Below, one piece after another: positions 9,057 through 18,418 of a stretch of DNA of 42,033 nucleotides. Under the pieces are notes generated by a model. The model ran no database searches and was not told the origin of the DNA. It saw nothing but the letters and a program-made list of their open reading frames with translations. The position numbers were made by a program, and so were the translations under genes. The DNA is from Chloroherpetonaceae bacterium (lineage in GTDB: Bacteria; Bacteroidota; Chlorobiia; Chlorobiales; Thermochlorobacteraceae), in assembly GCA_025055975.1 (NCBI GenBank), contig JANWWM010000030.1, positions 1-42,033 on the forward strand, read 5' to 3'. How positions within the stretch are numbered: position 1 is the first letter of the stretch; each line of letters starts with the position of its first letter.

Positions 9057-11180
9057 TCAATCGTCGCTTTCGTCGTTGGATTGCGCGTTTGAATCGGCGT
9101 CGTTTTTGCCTTTGCGTTTGCCTTGTCGTTCCCGCCACTTCGGGTCGAAGAGCGCGTTGTTTGAAAGGTCGATGTCGGGCAATTTTTTGTCGGGGTCGAT
9201 TTCCACGCCCACGATGCGCTCGTGAGACCAGATGGGCGCCACAAACAGATTGCCTTGAAGCCAGATTTCGACGGGCAATTTTCGACGCTCTTTCGTTCCG
9301 TCGGCGTAAGTGATCTCCATCTCGACGGGCATCGCCATCTCTTTGCGATTGGTCAGAAACACGCGGTTATAGACTTGGTCGAGCGAATCCAACGAGTGAA
9401 CGGAATCGACGGCTTGGTCGAGCAGAGAAGTCGTGTAGAACCAGCCCCGCCAGAACCACGAGAGGTCTTCGCCCGATGCGTCTTCCATCGTTCTGAAAAA
9501 ATCTTCGGGCGTGGGGTGTTTGTATTTCCAGCGCTCGATGTAGGTTCGGAAGGCGAAATCGAAGCGCTCTTCGCCCAGGACGACTTCTCGGAGCGCCACG
9601 AGCGCCGCCGCCGTTTTGGCGTAAGCGTTTTGACCGAGATCGAGAATCGCGTGTGGGTGCGTCATAATGGGCTGATGTTCGGGCGAGCGCATATACGGCA
9701 CGATGTCGCGCCCCTCGCCGCGTCGCGCCTTGCGAGCGGGATATTTTTCCTTTTCGCCGTAGTAGCAAATAAACGAGTTTAAGCCTTCATCGAGCCAAGC
9801 GTGCCGACGCTCGTTGTTTTGAACGATCATCGGAAACCACGTGTGCCCAACTTCGTGAAGCGTTACCGCAAAGAGACGAAAATCGTTGTATCGCTCGCGG
9901 CAAAAAATCATCATCGGATATTCCATTCCCCCAGGCACCGCGCCATTGACGTTAATCATCGTCGGATACGGATACGGAAACCACTTTTCCGAAAACTCTT
10001 TGAGCGAGAAGCGGACGTATTGCGTCGATTCTTTCCACATCGTTTGCGCTTCGACGGGATAGAGCGATTGCGCCAAAACGCCGTTCCACTGCGCCGCGTC
10101 CCAGATGAACGCGCCCGACGAAGCGAAGGCGAAATCGCGCACGTTGTCGGCTTTGTAATGCCAAACGAGTTCGCCCGTTTGTTTGGGTCGCGTAAAGAAT
10201 TTTCCGACCTCTTCGCGCGAAATGATCATCACCGTCGAGTCGCTCTTTGCCGCTCTCGCCAATCGCTCGCGGAGAATGGGCGTGAGGACTTCGCTCGGAT
10301 TTTGAAGCGTTCCCGTCGCCAAGCAAATGTGATTGGCGGGCACGGTCAGTTTCACGTCAAACGAGCCGTATTCCGTATAGAACTCGCCCGCGCCGAGATA
10401 TTGGTCGGTGTTCCAGCCCGAAACGTCGTCATAGACGCACATTCTTGGATACCATTGCGCGATTTGATAGATCCAACCTTGCTGACATTGTTCTCGTCCC
10501 ATTCGTCCCGTGAAGGGAATCGCAAACGACCAATCAATCTCGATGTCGACTTGACTTTGGGGAGCGAGGGGTTCGGGCAAATCAATCCGCATCATCGTGT
10601 CGTTGATTTTGTAGGGAGCGGCGACTTTGGGTTTTCGCGCGCTCGCGGTTCGCTTGCCTTTGCGAATCGTTTGGCGCATGGCGACCTCGACGCGAGAAAT
10701 GGCGATGCCGCCGTCGAATTCGGGCGAGCGAAACAGCGAGGGTTCGGTCGGGTCGTCGGCTTGCTTGATGAGGCGCGGGCGCATTTTGGGGTTTGAAAGA
10801 TTTTGGTCGAGCTGCACCCAAACGTAGCGGAGCGTGTCGGGCGAAAAGTTCGTGTAGGTGATGATTTCCGAGCCAGTCAAGACGTGTTCGAGCGTATCGA
10901 GCCGCGCTTGAATGACGTAATCGGCGCGATTTTGCCAATACAGATGCGACGGCGCGCCCGAAGCCGTCCGATACGGCGAGAGCGTCCAATCGAGCCGACG
11001 AAAAACGGATTCGTTGTGGAGCGGCGCGCGCTTTGCGCCGATTTGAATCGGCTCCAAGACCACATCGGCAGTGGAGTCGGGATTCGTTTTGTGGTCGTTG
11101 AGAGCGGCGTTGGGCGAGGAGCAGGCTGAAAGGGCGAGGAGCGAGAAGAACGCAAAGACGGTTTTTGAAAGCGTTTGCAT
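9057..11180 (-). CDS. M1-family metallopeptidase lipoprotein (aminopeptidase N-like)
   Basis: A 707-residue zinc aminopeptidase predicted to be anchored outside the cytoplasmic membrane: the signal peptide ends in LSAC with lipidated Cys20. The zinc site HEVGH (His442, Glu443, His446) is followed after 18 residues by Glu465 in LDEGLN, the exact M1 pattern. The exopeptidase motif appears as GGMEY about 30 residues earlier, in place of the usual GAMEN. The N-terminal beta-sandwich domain precedes it. The C-terminus is highly charged (KRKGKNDADS). It follows purM by 78 bp on the same strand, so the two may be co-transcribed. It probably digests external peptides. Confidence 0.93.
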   Translation of the reverse strand: MQTLSKTVFAFFSLLALSACSSPNAALNDHKTNPDSTADVVLEPIQIGAKRAPLHNESVFRRLDWTLSPYRTASGAPSHLYWQNRADYVIQARLDTLEHVLTGSEIITYTNFSPDTLRYVWVQLDQNLSNPKMRPRLIKQADDPTEPSLFRSPEFDGGIAISRVEVAMRQTIRKGKRTASARKPKVAAPYKINDTMMRIDLPEPLAPQSQVDIEIDWSFAIPFTGRMGREQCQQGWIYQIAQWYPRMCVYDDVSGWNTDQYLGAGEFYTEYGSFDVKLTVPANHICLATGTLQNPSEVLTPILRERLARAAKSDSTVMIISREEVGKFFTRPKQTGELVWHYKADNVRDFAFASSGAFIWDAAQWNGVLAQSLYPVEAQTMWKESTQYVRFSLKEFSEKWFPYPYPTMINVNGAVPGGMEYPMMIFCRERYNDFRLFAVTLHEVGHTWFPMIVQNNERRHAWLDEGLNSFICYYGEKEKYPARKARRGEGRDIVPYMRSPEHQPIMTHPHAILDLGQNAYAKTAAALVALREVVLGEERFDFAFRTYIERWKYKHPTPEDFFRTMEDASGEDLSWFWRGWFYTTSLLDQAVDSVHSLDSLDQVYNRVFLTNRKEMAMPVEMEITYADGTKERRKLPVEIWLQGNLFVAPIWSHERIVGVEIDPDKKLPDIDLSNNALFDPKWRERQGKRKGKNDADSNAQSNDESDD

Positions 11181-11258
11181 GTCGGAACGGTTTGGTTTGA
11201 GTTCAACCCGCGACGGATTCGGGTCGTCGGCGCGAAGGTCGTTTCAAGTCGGGCGCGA

Positions 11259-12248
11259 TTACGCCGAAACGACCTCTCCGATGCGCCAGAATTTCTCGCC
11301 AATCGTGGTCAAGTGGGCGGCGATGCGATCGCATTCGGGTTGGGAGGCGATGATGACAAGCCCAATGCCCAAGTTGAACGCGCGTCGCATGTCGGCAAGC
11401 GGCACGTCTCCCTCCTTCTGAATCATCTCGAAAATTGGAGGCCACGACCAAGAATCCCAATCGATGTTGAGCGACAAGCCTTTTGGAATCACGCGCATCG
11501 CGTTGCCGACCAAGCCGCCGCCCGTGATGTGCGCGAGACCTTTTATTTCGAATCGCCGAAGCATTGGATAAATCGCGCGCAGGTAGGAGCGATGCACGGC
11601 GAGCAGGGCTTCGCCAATCGTCGCGCCGAGCGTTTCGGAGTATTCGTTGAGGCGACCTTGAAAGACCTTGCGCGCCAACGAATAGCCGTTGGTGTGCAAG
11701 CCCGTCGAGGCAAGTCCGATGAGCGCGTCGCCCGCCACGATGGACGCGCCCGAAACGATGTGGTCGCGCTCGACAACGCCGACGATCGCGCCCGCAAGGT
11801 CGAAATCTCGCTCGGCATAAACGCCCGGCATTTCCGCCGTCTCGCCGCCAATCAAGGCGCACTCGTTCTCGACGCAGGCTTTTGCCATTCCGCCAATGAC
11901 CGCCACCGCGTCGTCGGGATTGAGTTTGCCGCAGGCGTAATAGTCCAAAAAGTAGAGGGGCTTTGCGCCGCAGACCAAAATGTCGTTGACGCAGTGATTG
12001 ACGAGGCACTGCCCAACCGTGTCGTATTTGCCAAGCTCGACGGCGATTTTGAGCTTCGTGCCCACGCCGTCGACGCTACTGACCAACACGGGTCGCTTAT
12101 ACTCGAACAAATCCAACTCGAAAAATCCGCCAAACGCGCCAAGGTCGCCGACGACGCCTTTGGTGTAAGTTGGCTTGACGAGAGGTTTGATGCGTCGGAC
12201 GACCTCTTCGCCCGCGTCGATGTCAACGCCCGCTTGCTTGTAATCCAT
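11259..12248 (-). CDS. purM: Phosphoribosylformylglycinamidine cyclo-ligase (AIR synthetase)
   Basis: PurM closes the imidazole ring in de novo purine synthesis, using ATP to make AIR from FGAM. The product of 329 residues carries the family signatures [88 protein letters not shown] and [16 protein letters not shown] chose the ATG at 12248 because homologues start with M(D)YKxAGVDI; a TTG four codons upstream is possible. No other pur genes are near. A small secreted-protein gene lies 53 bp upstream on the same strand. Confidence 0.97.
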   Translation of the reverse strand: MDYKQAGVDIDAGEEVVRRIKPLVKPTYTKGVVGDLGAFGGFFELDLFEYKRPVLVSSVDGVGTKLKIAVELGKYDTVGQCLVNHCVNDILVCGAKPLYFLDYYACGKLNPDDAVAVIGGMAKACVENECALIGGETAEMPGVYAERDFDLAGAIVGVVERDHIVSGASIVAGDALIGLASTGLHTNGYSLARKVFQGRLNEYSETLGATIGEALLAVHRSYLRAIYPMLRRFEIKGLAHITGGGLVGNAMRVIPKGLSLNIDWDSWSWPPIFEMIQKEGDVPLADMRRAFNLGIGLVIIASQPECDRIAAHLTTIGEKFWRIGEVVSA

Positions 12249-12301
12249 CGATGAAAGCAAAGACGTTCAAACAGGCGCGAAGATAGCGCTTTTCGGCGCG
12301 A

Positions 12302-12619
12302 TTAGAGCGCCATCAGTTTGAAGGTGTCTTTCGTGAGTTCGCGCAAGGTGAGAATGCGCTCGATGGGAAGCGTGATCGCGTCGAGGTCGGAAGAAATTTT
12401 CGTCGAGTCGGCTCTCGTGAAGAGGCAAAAGCCGTCTTCTATTCGGCTGACGATGTATCGAGATTTGGGCTTGATGCCGCACTCAATCAAGACGAGTTCG
12501 ACTCGTTTGCCGAGCGCGCGATGAAGCGCGGTCTCGATGTCGTCGCTCGAAGACGGCGCAAACGAGAAGCTCAAAACGAAACCCAAGCAAAGCAAGAAGG
12601 CGAAGAATCGACGCATCAT
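12302..12619 (-). CDS. Small secreted protein, unknown
   Basis: A 105-residue product with an N-terminal signal peptide: MMRRFF then a hydrophobic run to about residue 20, ending near FSFAPSSSDD. The mature part is about 80 residues with two cysteines (IECG, GFCLF). I recognise no family. The frame has codon use like its neighbours, and the gene is followed closely by purM. A second ATG is adjacent to the first, so the start is uncertain by one codon. Confidence 0.65.
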   Translation of the reverse strand: MMRRFFAFLLCLGFVLSFSFAPSSSDDIETALHRALGKRVELVLIECGIKPKSRYIVSRIEDGFCLFTRADSTKISSDLDAITLPIERILTLRELTKDTFKLMAL

Positions 12620-12814
12620 TGACGAATCGTGGTTAGAGTTTTCAGTCCCAAAGCATGTCGCTCAGTCGCAAACATGCGCAAAATGTTTTACAGAATCGTC
12701 AATTCAAGGTTAAGATTTCGCCGCAAAAATTGCAATTGACTGCCCGACGCATTAACTTAACGCGCTTCAAATTTGTTTCAAACGACGCATCAACGCAAAC
12801 CTTCCAACTTAACT
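12620..12814. other. Divergent intergenic region, no recognised element
   Basis: A 195-bp gap between divergently transcribed genes, which must hold both promoters. It is A+T-richer than the surroundings. I see no repeat copy, no clean TTTG/TAnnTTTG pair on either strand and no convincing RNA gene. Confidence 0.6.
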
Positions 12815-13987
12815 ATGTCGGAGACGCTTCAAACTTCAAGCATCAACTTTGAACTCACGGAAAATCAAAAAATGATCGCGGAAACCGTGAGAAACTTTGC
12901 CGCGCGCGAACTGCCATTCAACGTCGTAATGAAATACGACGAGGAACAGCGTTTCCCGATCGAACTGGTGCGCAAGGTCGGCGAACTCGGCTTGCTTGGA
13001 ATCATTTTCCCCGAAGAATACGGCGGCGCGGGCTTTGGATACTTGGAGTATGTAACGGCGATCGAGGAACTTGCCAAAGTCGACCCAAGCCTCGCCTTGA
13101 CGGTGGCGGCGCATAATTCGCTCGGCACGAATCACATTTTTCAATTCGGAAGCGAGGAATTGAAGCGCAAATTCGTTCCGAAACTCGCCAGCGGCGAAAT
13201 GCTCGCCGCATGGGCGCTCACCGAACCCAATTCGGGAAGCGACGCGGCGGGAATGCTCACCACCGCCGTTCAGGACGGCGACCACTGGGTTCTCAACGGC
13301 ACGAAAAATTTTATCACCAACTCGCATAGCGCGGAAGTTTGCGTCGTGATGGCGATCACCGACCGCGAAAAAGGCAATCACGGCATTTCCGCGTTCCTCG
13401 TCGAAAAAGGCACGCCCGGCTTTTCGCCAAGCAAAAAAGAAAACAAGCTCGGCATGCGCGCCAGCGAAACGGGACAACTCGCCTTCGACAATTGCCGCAT
13501 TCCTTACGGCAACTTGCTCGGCAACTTGAACGAAGGCTTCAAACAAGCGATGATGATTTTGGACGGCGGACGCATCTCGATCGCCGCGCTCTCGCTGGGC
13601 ATCGCCGAAGGCGCGCTCGAAGCCAGCCTCAAATACGCCAAAGAACGCAAGCAGTTCGGCAAACCCATCGCCGATTTCCAAGCGATTCAGTTCAAGCTCG
13701 CCGACATGGCGACGGAAATCGAAGCCGCCAAAATGCTCACGTTCCGCGCCGCCGCGATGAAAGACGAAGGCAAAACCACGACGATGGAATCCTCGATGGC
13801 GAAGCTCTATGCGTCGGAAGTCGCCGTGAGAGTCTGCAACGAAGCCGTGCAAATTTTCGGCGGATACGGCTTCATCAAAGAGTTTCCCGCCGAGAAATTC
13901 TACCGCGACGTCAAACTCTGCACCATCGGCGAAGGCACGTCGGAAATTCAGCGCCTCGTCATCGCTCGCCAATTGATGAAGAAGTGA
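12815..13987 (+). CDS. Acyl-CoA dehydrogenase
   Basis: A flavoprotein that introduces the alpha-beta double bond into acyl-CoA in fatty-acid or branched-chain acyl-CoA breakdown. At 390 residues it is of normal length. The N-terminal helical domain is followed by the middle beta domain ([20 protein letters not shown]) and the C-terminal helical domain ([40 protein letters not shown]). The catalytic Glu373 lies in GEGTSEIQR near the C-terminus, the short-chain/butyryl-CoA dehydrogenase position. I chose the ATG at 12815 (MSETLQTSS) because the 14 extra upstream residues are not family-like. The substrate chain length cannot be told from sequence alone. Confidence 0.95.
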   Translation: MSETLQTSSINFELTENQKMIAETVRNFAARELPFNVVMKYDEEQRFPIELVRKVGELGLLGIIFPEEYGGAGFGYLEYVTAIEELAKVDPSLALTVAAHNSLGTNHIFQFGSEELKRKFVPKLASGEMLAAWALTEPNSGSDAAGMLTTAVQDGDHWVLNGTKNFITNSHSAEVCVVMAITDREKGNHGISAFLVEKGTPGFSPSKKENKLGMRASETGQLAFDNCRIPYGNLLGNLNEGFKQAMMILDGGRISIAALSLGIAEGALEASLKYAKERKQFGKPIADFQAIQFKLADMATEIEAAKMLTFRAAAMKDEGKTTTMESSMAKLYASEVAVRVCNEAVQIFGGYGFIKEFPAEKFYRDVKLCTIGEGTSEIQRLVIARQLMKK

Positions 13988-13999
13988 GCCAAACGGCGC

Positions 14000-14752
14000 G
14001 TGAAGACCGACAAACTCGTCTACTTGCTCTTTAAGCGACTGCCGCAAGGATTCTTCGCGCTCATTGGCAGAAATCCAAACGACGCGGAAAGGTATCTCTT
14101 CAAATCCGTTGAGATTAAAGAAACCGCGTTTCGTCTCGATGCGGTCTTTCTGCCAAAAGACGACGACGAAACCTACTTCGTCGAGGCGCAGTTCCAGCCA
14201 GACGACGCATTTTACGCTCGTTTTTTCGCCGAAATTTTCCTTTTTTTGAGGCAATATCCGACAAAAAAGTGGCGCGCCGTCGTCATTTACCCAACGAAAG
14301 CGATTGAATCGAGAGAATCCGACGCTTATTCCGTCTTGTTGGAATCAGCGCAAGTGAGGCGCGTCTACTTGGACGAATTGCCCGCCGACGCGAAAGGCGC
14401 GATTGGCGCGTTCCGTCTGCTCATCGAGCCTGAATCGACCGCACCCGCGTTGGCGCGAAATCTGGCGAGCGAAGGCAAAGACATTTTGGACGTCGTTCAG
14501 CAAATTCTCTTCTACAAGTTCAAAACGAAAAGTCGCAAGGAGATAATGAAAATGCTTGGCGTTGAAGAAGAAATTTTGCGCGAAACCAAAGCCTTCCAAG
14601 AAATTTTGGAAGAGGGCAGAGAAGAAATGCTAACGAAGACCGTGCCGATTTTGCGCGAGTTGGGTTTGAAAGACGAAGACATCGCGCGCAAGCTCGAAGT
14701 CCCAGTGGAAAAAGTCAAAGCCATCGCGCCTTGCAAGGAAAATTCCGTTTGA
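14000..14752 (+). CDS. Rpn-family recombination-promoting nuclease / DUF2887 protein
   Basis: A 250-residue protein of the PD-(D/E)XK superfamily related to Rpn proteins, which in E. coli RpnA promote RecA-independent recombination, and to the DUF2887 proteins common in cyanobacteria. The active site is visible as Asp47 (RLDAVFLP) and Glu62-x-Gln64 (YFVEAQFQ). The C-terminal third is helical (EEILEEGREEMLTKTVPILREL) as in the family. It starts with GTG at 14000, 12 bp after the acyl-CoA dehydrogenase stop, and ends 10 bp before the next ABC gene, so it is inserted in an otherwise metabolic operon. The family is often carried by mobile or repeat-rich genomes. No transposase is adjacent. Confidence 0.85.
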   Translation: MKTDKLVYLLFKRLPQGFFALIGRNPNDAERYLFKSVEIKETAFRLDAVFLPKDDDETYFVEAQFQPDDAFYARFFAEIFLFLRQYPTKKWRAVVIYPTKAIESRESDAYSVLLESAQVRRVYLDELPADAKGAIGAFRLLIEPESTAPALARNLASEGKDILDVVQQILFYKFKTKSRKEIMKMLGVEEEILRETKAFQEILEEGREEMLTKTVPILRELGLKDEDIARKLEVPVEKVKAIAPCKENSV

Positions 14753-14762
14753 CATCGCAACC

Positions 14763-15743
14763 ATGCCGAAACTTTTGGAAATCAAAGACCTCAAAACCTA
14801 TTTCAAGACCGACGATGGGGTCGCAAAAGCCGTTGATGGCGTCAGTTACAGCATCGACAAAAACGAGACGCTTGGTCTTGTCGGCGAGTCGGGCTGTGGC
14901 AAGTCGGTTACCGCGCTCTCGATTATGCGCTTGATTCCGCAACCGCCAGGTTTTTTCGCAGGCGGCGAAATTCTCTTCGACGGCAAAGATTTGCTCAAAC
15001 TCTCCGAAGCCGAGATGCGCAAAATTCGCGGCAATCGCATCTCAATGATTTTCCAAGAGCCGATGACGTCGCTCAATCCCGTCTACACATGCGGCTCGCA
15101 AATCGCGGAGGCGATCGAATTGCATCAAGGGCTTTCCAAAAAAGACGCGCGCGACAAAGCGATCGAAATGCTCAAACTCGTCGGCATTCCCTCGCCCGAA
15201 CAACGCTTTGGCGAATATCCGCATCAACTTTCGGGCGGAATGCGTCAGCGCGTGATGATTGCGATGGCGCTCTCGTGCAATCCCGCCTTCTTGCTCGCCG
15301 ACGAACCCACGACCGCGCTCGACGTAACCGTGCAAGCGCAAATTTTGGAGCTGATTCAAAAGCTCCAAGAAGAACTCGGAATGGGCGTGATTATGATTAC
15401 GCACGACTTGGGCGTGATCGCGGAAGTGAGCGACAACGTCGCCGTGATGTATGCCTCCAAAATCGTCGAATACGGTTCCGTTCATCAAATCTTCGAAAAT
15501 CCGCTTCACCCCTACACGCAAGGCTTGATGAAGTCCATTCCGCGCATCGGCTCTCACGCCGAAAGGCTCAACGTGATTGAAGGCTCCGTGCCGCCATCGA
15601 CGCGCTTCCCGAAGGGCTGCCACTTCTGCACCCGTTGCGAATTCGCCGACGACAAATGCTGGAACGAAAAACCCGACCTCGCGGAATACGAGACGGGACA
15701 CGTGGCGGCATGCTGGAAAGTGGAAGAATTGACGAAGGCATAA
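14763..15743 (+). CDS. Oligopeptide/dipeptide ABC transporter ATP-binding protein (OppD/DppD type)
   Basis: A 326-residue ATPase that would energise import of peptides or related solutes. Walker A GESGCGKS is at residues 41-48. The OppD hallmark [13 protein letters not shown], the signature [15 protein letters not shown] and Walker [12 protein letters not shown] follow. The C-terminal oligopeptide-type domain carries the cysteine motif [14 protein letters not shown]. No permease, OppF or binding-protein gene lies next to it, so its partners must be elsewhere. It begins 10 bp after the Rpn-like gene. Confidence 0.95.
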   Translation: MPKLLEIKDLKTYFKTDDGVAKAVDGVSYSIDKNETLGLVGESGCGKSVTALSIMRLIPQPPGFFAGGEILFDGKDLLKLSEAEMRKIRGNRISMIFQEPMTSLNPVYTCGSQIAEAIELHQGLSKKDARDKAIEMLKLVGIPSPEQRFGEYPHQLSGGMRQRVMIAMALSCNPAFLLADEPTTALDVTVQAQILELIQKLQEELGMGVIMITHDLGVIAEVSDNVAVMYASKIVEYGSVHQIFENPLHPYTQGLMKSIPRIGSHAERLNVIEGSVPPSTRFPKGCHFCTRCEFADDKCWNEKPDLAEYETGHVAACWKVEELTKA

Positions 15744-15783
15744 GGCGCAACGAACCTAACCTTTTGCGAGCCTGTTGCGAGAG

Positions 15784-16590
15784 ATGCTCAAAGAGCGTTT
15801 GACAAAATCTTTCACGTCGCCTTTCGCGGTCAGAATCTATCTCACGATTGGCGCGCTCGTCGCCTTCGCGTTCTTGCTCGACAAAGTCATTATGCCGCTT
15901 GTCGTCAAAGGCGGCGAAATCGTTCGAGTGCCCAACGTGATTGGAAAAACGTTCGAGGAAGCCGAGAGAATTTTGGCGGAAAGAAACCTGACCGCGATGC
16001 GCGGCTACGAGCGCTACGACGCGAAGCGACCGCTGGGAACGATTGTGTTTCAAAATCCAACGCCCAACTCGGAGGTCAAGGCGGGACGACACGTGTATCT
16101 TTCCATCAACGCGGCGAAAAAGCCCAACGCCCCAATGCCCGACCTCAAAGGCAGAACGCTCGGCGACGCGAAACTCACGCTGGAACGCTTGGGCTTGGAA
16201 CTCCAAAGCGTCGACTACGCCGTCGTCTACAAGCGCGAAGAAGAAGGACTGGTCGTGGCGCAATCCGTGCCCGTCGGCGCGGTTCTCAAAGCGGGAACGA
16301 AAGTCTCGATTACGATTGGCAGATTGCCCGAAGACGCGGGGGTCAAGCAGGTCGACGTGCCCGACGTCGTTGGCAAAACGCTCGGCGAAGCCGAAAAAAT
16401 TTTGATTGAAGCGGGCTTCTCGGCGGGCGAACCGCAATACAAATACTCCGCCTCTCTCATTCCCAACACCGTCGTTTCGCAGTCGCCGAAAGCGGGCGAA
16501 ATGGCGCCCGTTGGCGCAACCATTCGACTCGTGGTCTCGACTCTTGACAAAGAAAAAGAAAAGTTCAAAGAAGCGCAGGAGCAGAATTAG
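15784..16590 (+). CDS. Membrane-anchored PASTA-domain protein
   Basis: A 268-residue product with a single N-terminal membrane helix (about residues 18-38, IYLTIGALVAFAFLLDKVI). Three extracytoplasmic PASTA domains follow (about 46-112, 114-183 and 185-255), each starting with a VPNVIGKT, MPDLKGRT or VPDVVGKT box. PASTA domains bind peptidoglycan fragments or beta-lactams in PBPs and Ser/Thr kinases. Here no kinase or transpeptidase domain is attached. I chose the ATG at 15784; a TTG at 15775 would add three residues. It lies in a plus-strand run between the OppD-like ATPase and tadA. Confidence 0.9.
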   Translation: MLKERLTKSFTSPFAVRIYLTIGALVAFAFLLDKVIMPLVVKGGEIVRVPNVIGKTFEEAERILAERNLTAMRGYERYDAKRPLGTIVFQNPTPNSEVKAGRHVYLSINAAKKPNAPMPDLKGRTLGDAKLTLERLGLELQSVDYAVVYKREEEGLVVAQSVPVGAVLKAGTKVSITIGRLPEDAGVKQVDVPDVVGKTLGEAEKILIEAGFSAGEPQYKYSASLIPNTVVSQSPKAGEMAPVGATIRLVVSTLDKEKEKFKEAQEQN

Positions 16591-16709
16591 CGCCGACGGA
16601 ATCCGTTGGCGAGAGATTGAGTTCGCAACTCGCAGTCTGAAACTCGAAATCGCTCGCCAATTCCACGCTGACGCTCGGAAGAGAATCGCGGAACAAAACG
16701 TTGAGCAAA

Positions 16710-17189
16710 ATGATAGAACGATGGATGACGCTCGCCTTGCGCGAAGCGGAAAAGGCGTTTGAAAAAAACGAAGCGCCCGTTGGCGCGGTGGTGCTCGATT
16801 CGAGCGGAATCGTCGTTGGACGCGGGTTCAATCAGATGGAAACGCTGAACGACGCGACCGCTCACGCCGAAATGATCGCGCTCACGGCGGCAATGGCGAC
16901 GATGCGCTCGAAATATCTGCAAGATTGCACCCTCGTCGTAACGCTTGAACCTTGCCCAATGTGCGCAGGCGCCATCGTGCTCGCAAAAGTCGGGCGCGTC
17001 GTCTTCGGCAGTTACGACGCGAAAATGGGCGCGGCGGGCACGCTCTTCAACCTGCTCGATAGCCCAAAACTCAATCATCGCGCCGAAGTCATCGGCGGCG
17101 TGATGGAGGAAAAGACGACCGCGCTCCTGAAAGAATTTTTCGCCAAAGTCCGCTATGAACGAAACCTTCATCGCAACGGCGAGCGGTAA
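16710..17189 (+). CDS. tadA: tRNA-specific adenosine deaminase
   Basis: TadA converts A34 to inosine in the tRNA-Arg anticodon, allowing it to read several codons. The product of 159 residues has the zinc and proton-shuttle motif HAE (His52, Glu54) and PCPMC (Cys82, Cys85). These are preceded by APVGAVV and followed by GSYDAKMGAAGTLFNLL, all typical of TadA. I chose the ATG at 16710 (MIERWMTLAL); a TTG at 16701 is an alternative. Its last 35 bp overlap the start of the next gene in another frame, which suggests coupled translation. Confidence 0.95.
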   Translation: MIERWMTLALREAEKAFEKNEAPVGAVVLDSSGIVVGRGFNQMETLNDATAHAEMIALTAAMATMRSKYLQDCTLVVTLEPCPMCAGAIVLAKVGRVVFGSYDAKMGAAGTLFNLLDSPKLNHRAEVIGGVMEEKTTALLKEFFAKVRYERNLHRNGER

Positions 17190-18417
17190 AGCCAATCCCG
17201 TTCTGCCGCTTCTTTCCGACGACGTTCTGCTCAACTGCATGCATTGCGGCTTGTGTTTGCCCACGTGCCCGACCTACAACCTCACGAACTTGGAGCGCCA
17301 TTCGCCGCGCGGACGCATTCAACTGACGAGAGCGATTTTCGAAAACCAGCTCGACGACGCGAAGGAAATTCAAGACGTAAGCGAGGCGATAAACTCGTGT
17401 TTGGGCTGCTTGGCATGCGTTACGGCGTGTCCTGCGGGCGTGGATTACGAAACCATTTTTGAATCCGCCAAAAGCCGCGTGCAATCGCTCGAAAAGAAAA
17501 CGCTCGCAAGCCTCGTCCGAGACGTGGCGATGAAAGAACTGTTTCCAAACCCCGCTCGCTTCAAAGCCGCCGCAAGAGTTCTGAATCTGCTTCAGCGATC
17601 GCCGCTCTCGAACAATCTGCCCGCGTCGCTCAAACGCGCTTGCGACCTTGCGCCCGAATTTTCAGAGCGCTTCTTCGACGAAACCTACAAGCCCGCGCCC
17701 GATGGCGAACCCGTCTTGTTCCTGTCGGGGTGCATAATGAACGTGGCGATGCCCGACATTCACTTCGACACGGCGACCGTGCTGAAAAAAGTCGGGGCGA
17801 CGATTCGATTGCCAAAAACGCAAACCTGTTGCGGCGCGCTGCACGCGCACAATGGCTACTTGGACGAAGCGAAACAAATGGCGGAGCGAAACATCGGCGC
17901 CTTCGAAGAACTCGATGCGCCCATCGTTCTGAACTCCGCTGGATGCGGCGCGATGATGAAGCATTACCCGAAACTCTTTGAAGAAGGAAGTCCGTTGCGA
18001 CGCAGAGCCGAAAGCGTCGCCAAGCGAGTCCGCGATTTGTCCGAATTTTTGGTCGAGCGAAAGTTCTCTCCAACGCGAAAAGTCAAGGCGAAAATCGCGT
18101 ATCAAGACGCTTGTCATTTGGAGCACGGGCAGAAGATCAAAGCCGAGCCAAGAACGCTGTTGCGAAGCGCGTTTGCGGAAGTCGTCGAACTCAATTCGCC
18201 CGAATGTTGCGGCAGCGCGGGCATCTACAATCTCTTGCGACCCGACTGGTCGGAACGATTTTTGGCTCTGAAAATCGAGGCGATTAGAAAATCCAACGCG
18301 GATTACGTCGCAACGGCGAACCCAGGCTGTTTATTGCAATTGCGCTACGGTTTGAGGGAAGCGGGATTGAAAACGAAAGCGATTCACTTGGCGACGGCGT
18401 TGAAGATGGCGACGTAG
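17155..18417 (+). CDS. GlcF-like (Fe-S)-binding oxidoreductase subunit
   Basis: A 420-residue iron-sulfur protein of the glycolate oxidase GlcF / LutA / heterodisulfide-reductase-D type. Two ferredoxin motifs lie at the N-terminus, CMHCGLCLPTCP (Cys28, 31, 34, 38) and CLGCLACVTACP. Two CCG-type domains follow (CCGALHAHNG and CCGSAGIYNLL) with the intervening DACHLEHGQ. It would pass electrons from a flavin subunit that oxidises glycolate or another 2-hydroxy acid. No GlcD or GlcE gene is adjacent, so the substrate stays open. It overlaps tadA by 35 bp and ends 1 bp from the convergent TPR gene. Confidence 0.92.
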   Translation: MNETFIATASGKANPVLPLLSDDVLLNCMHCGLCLPTCPTYNLTNLERHSPRGRIQLTRAIFENQLDDAKEIQDVSEAINSCLGCLACVTACPAGVDYETIFESAKSRVQSLEKKTLASLVRDVAMKELFPNPARFKAAARVLNLLQRSPLSNNLPASLKRACDLAPEFSERFFDETYKPAPDGEPVLFLSGCIMNVAMPDIHFDTATVLKKVGATIRLPKTQTCCGALHAHNGYLDEAKQMAERNIGAFEELDAPIVLNSAGCGAMMKHYPKLFEEGSPLRRRAESVAKRVRDLSEFLVERKFSPTRKVKAKIAYQDACHLEHGQKIKAEPRTLLRSAFAEVVELNSPECCGSAGIYNLLRPDWSERFLALKIEAIRKSNADYVATANPGCLLQLRYGLREAGLKTKAIHLATALKMAT

Positions 18418-18418
18418 C

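Noticed and set aside
12836-14254. 472-codon minus-strand frame across the acyl-CoA dehydrogenase and Rpn genes
   Set aside because: Covers two well-supported plus-strand genes and has no family features.
14763-15743. Complete peptide ABC importer
   Set aside because: Only the OppD-type ATPase is present; no permease, OppF or cognate binding protein is adjacent.
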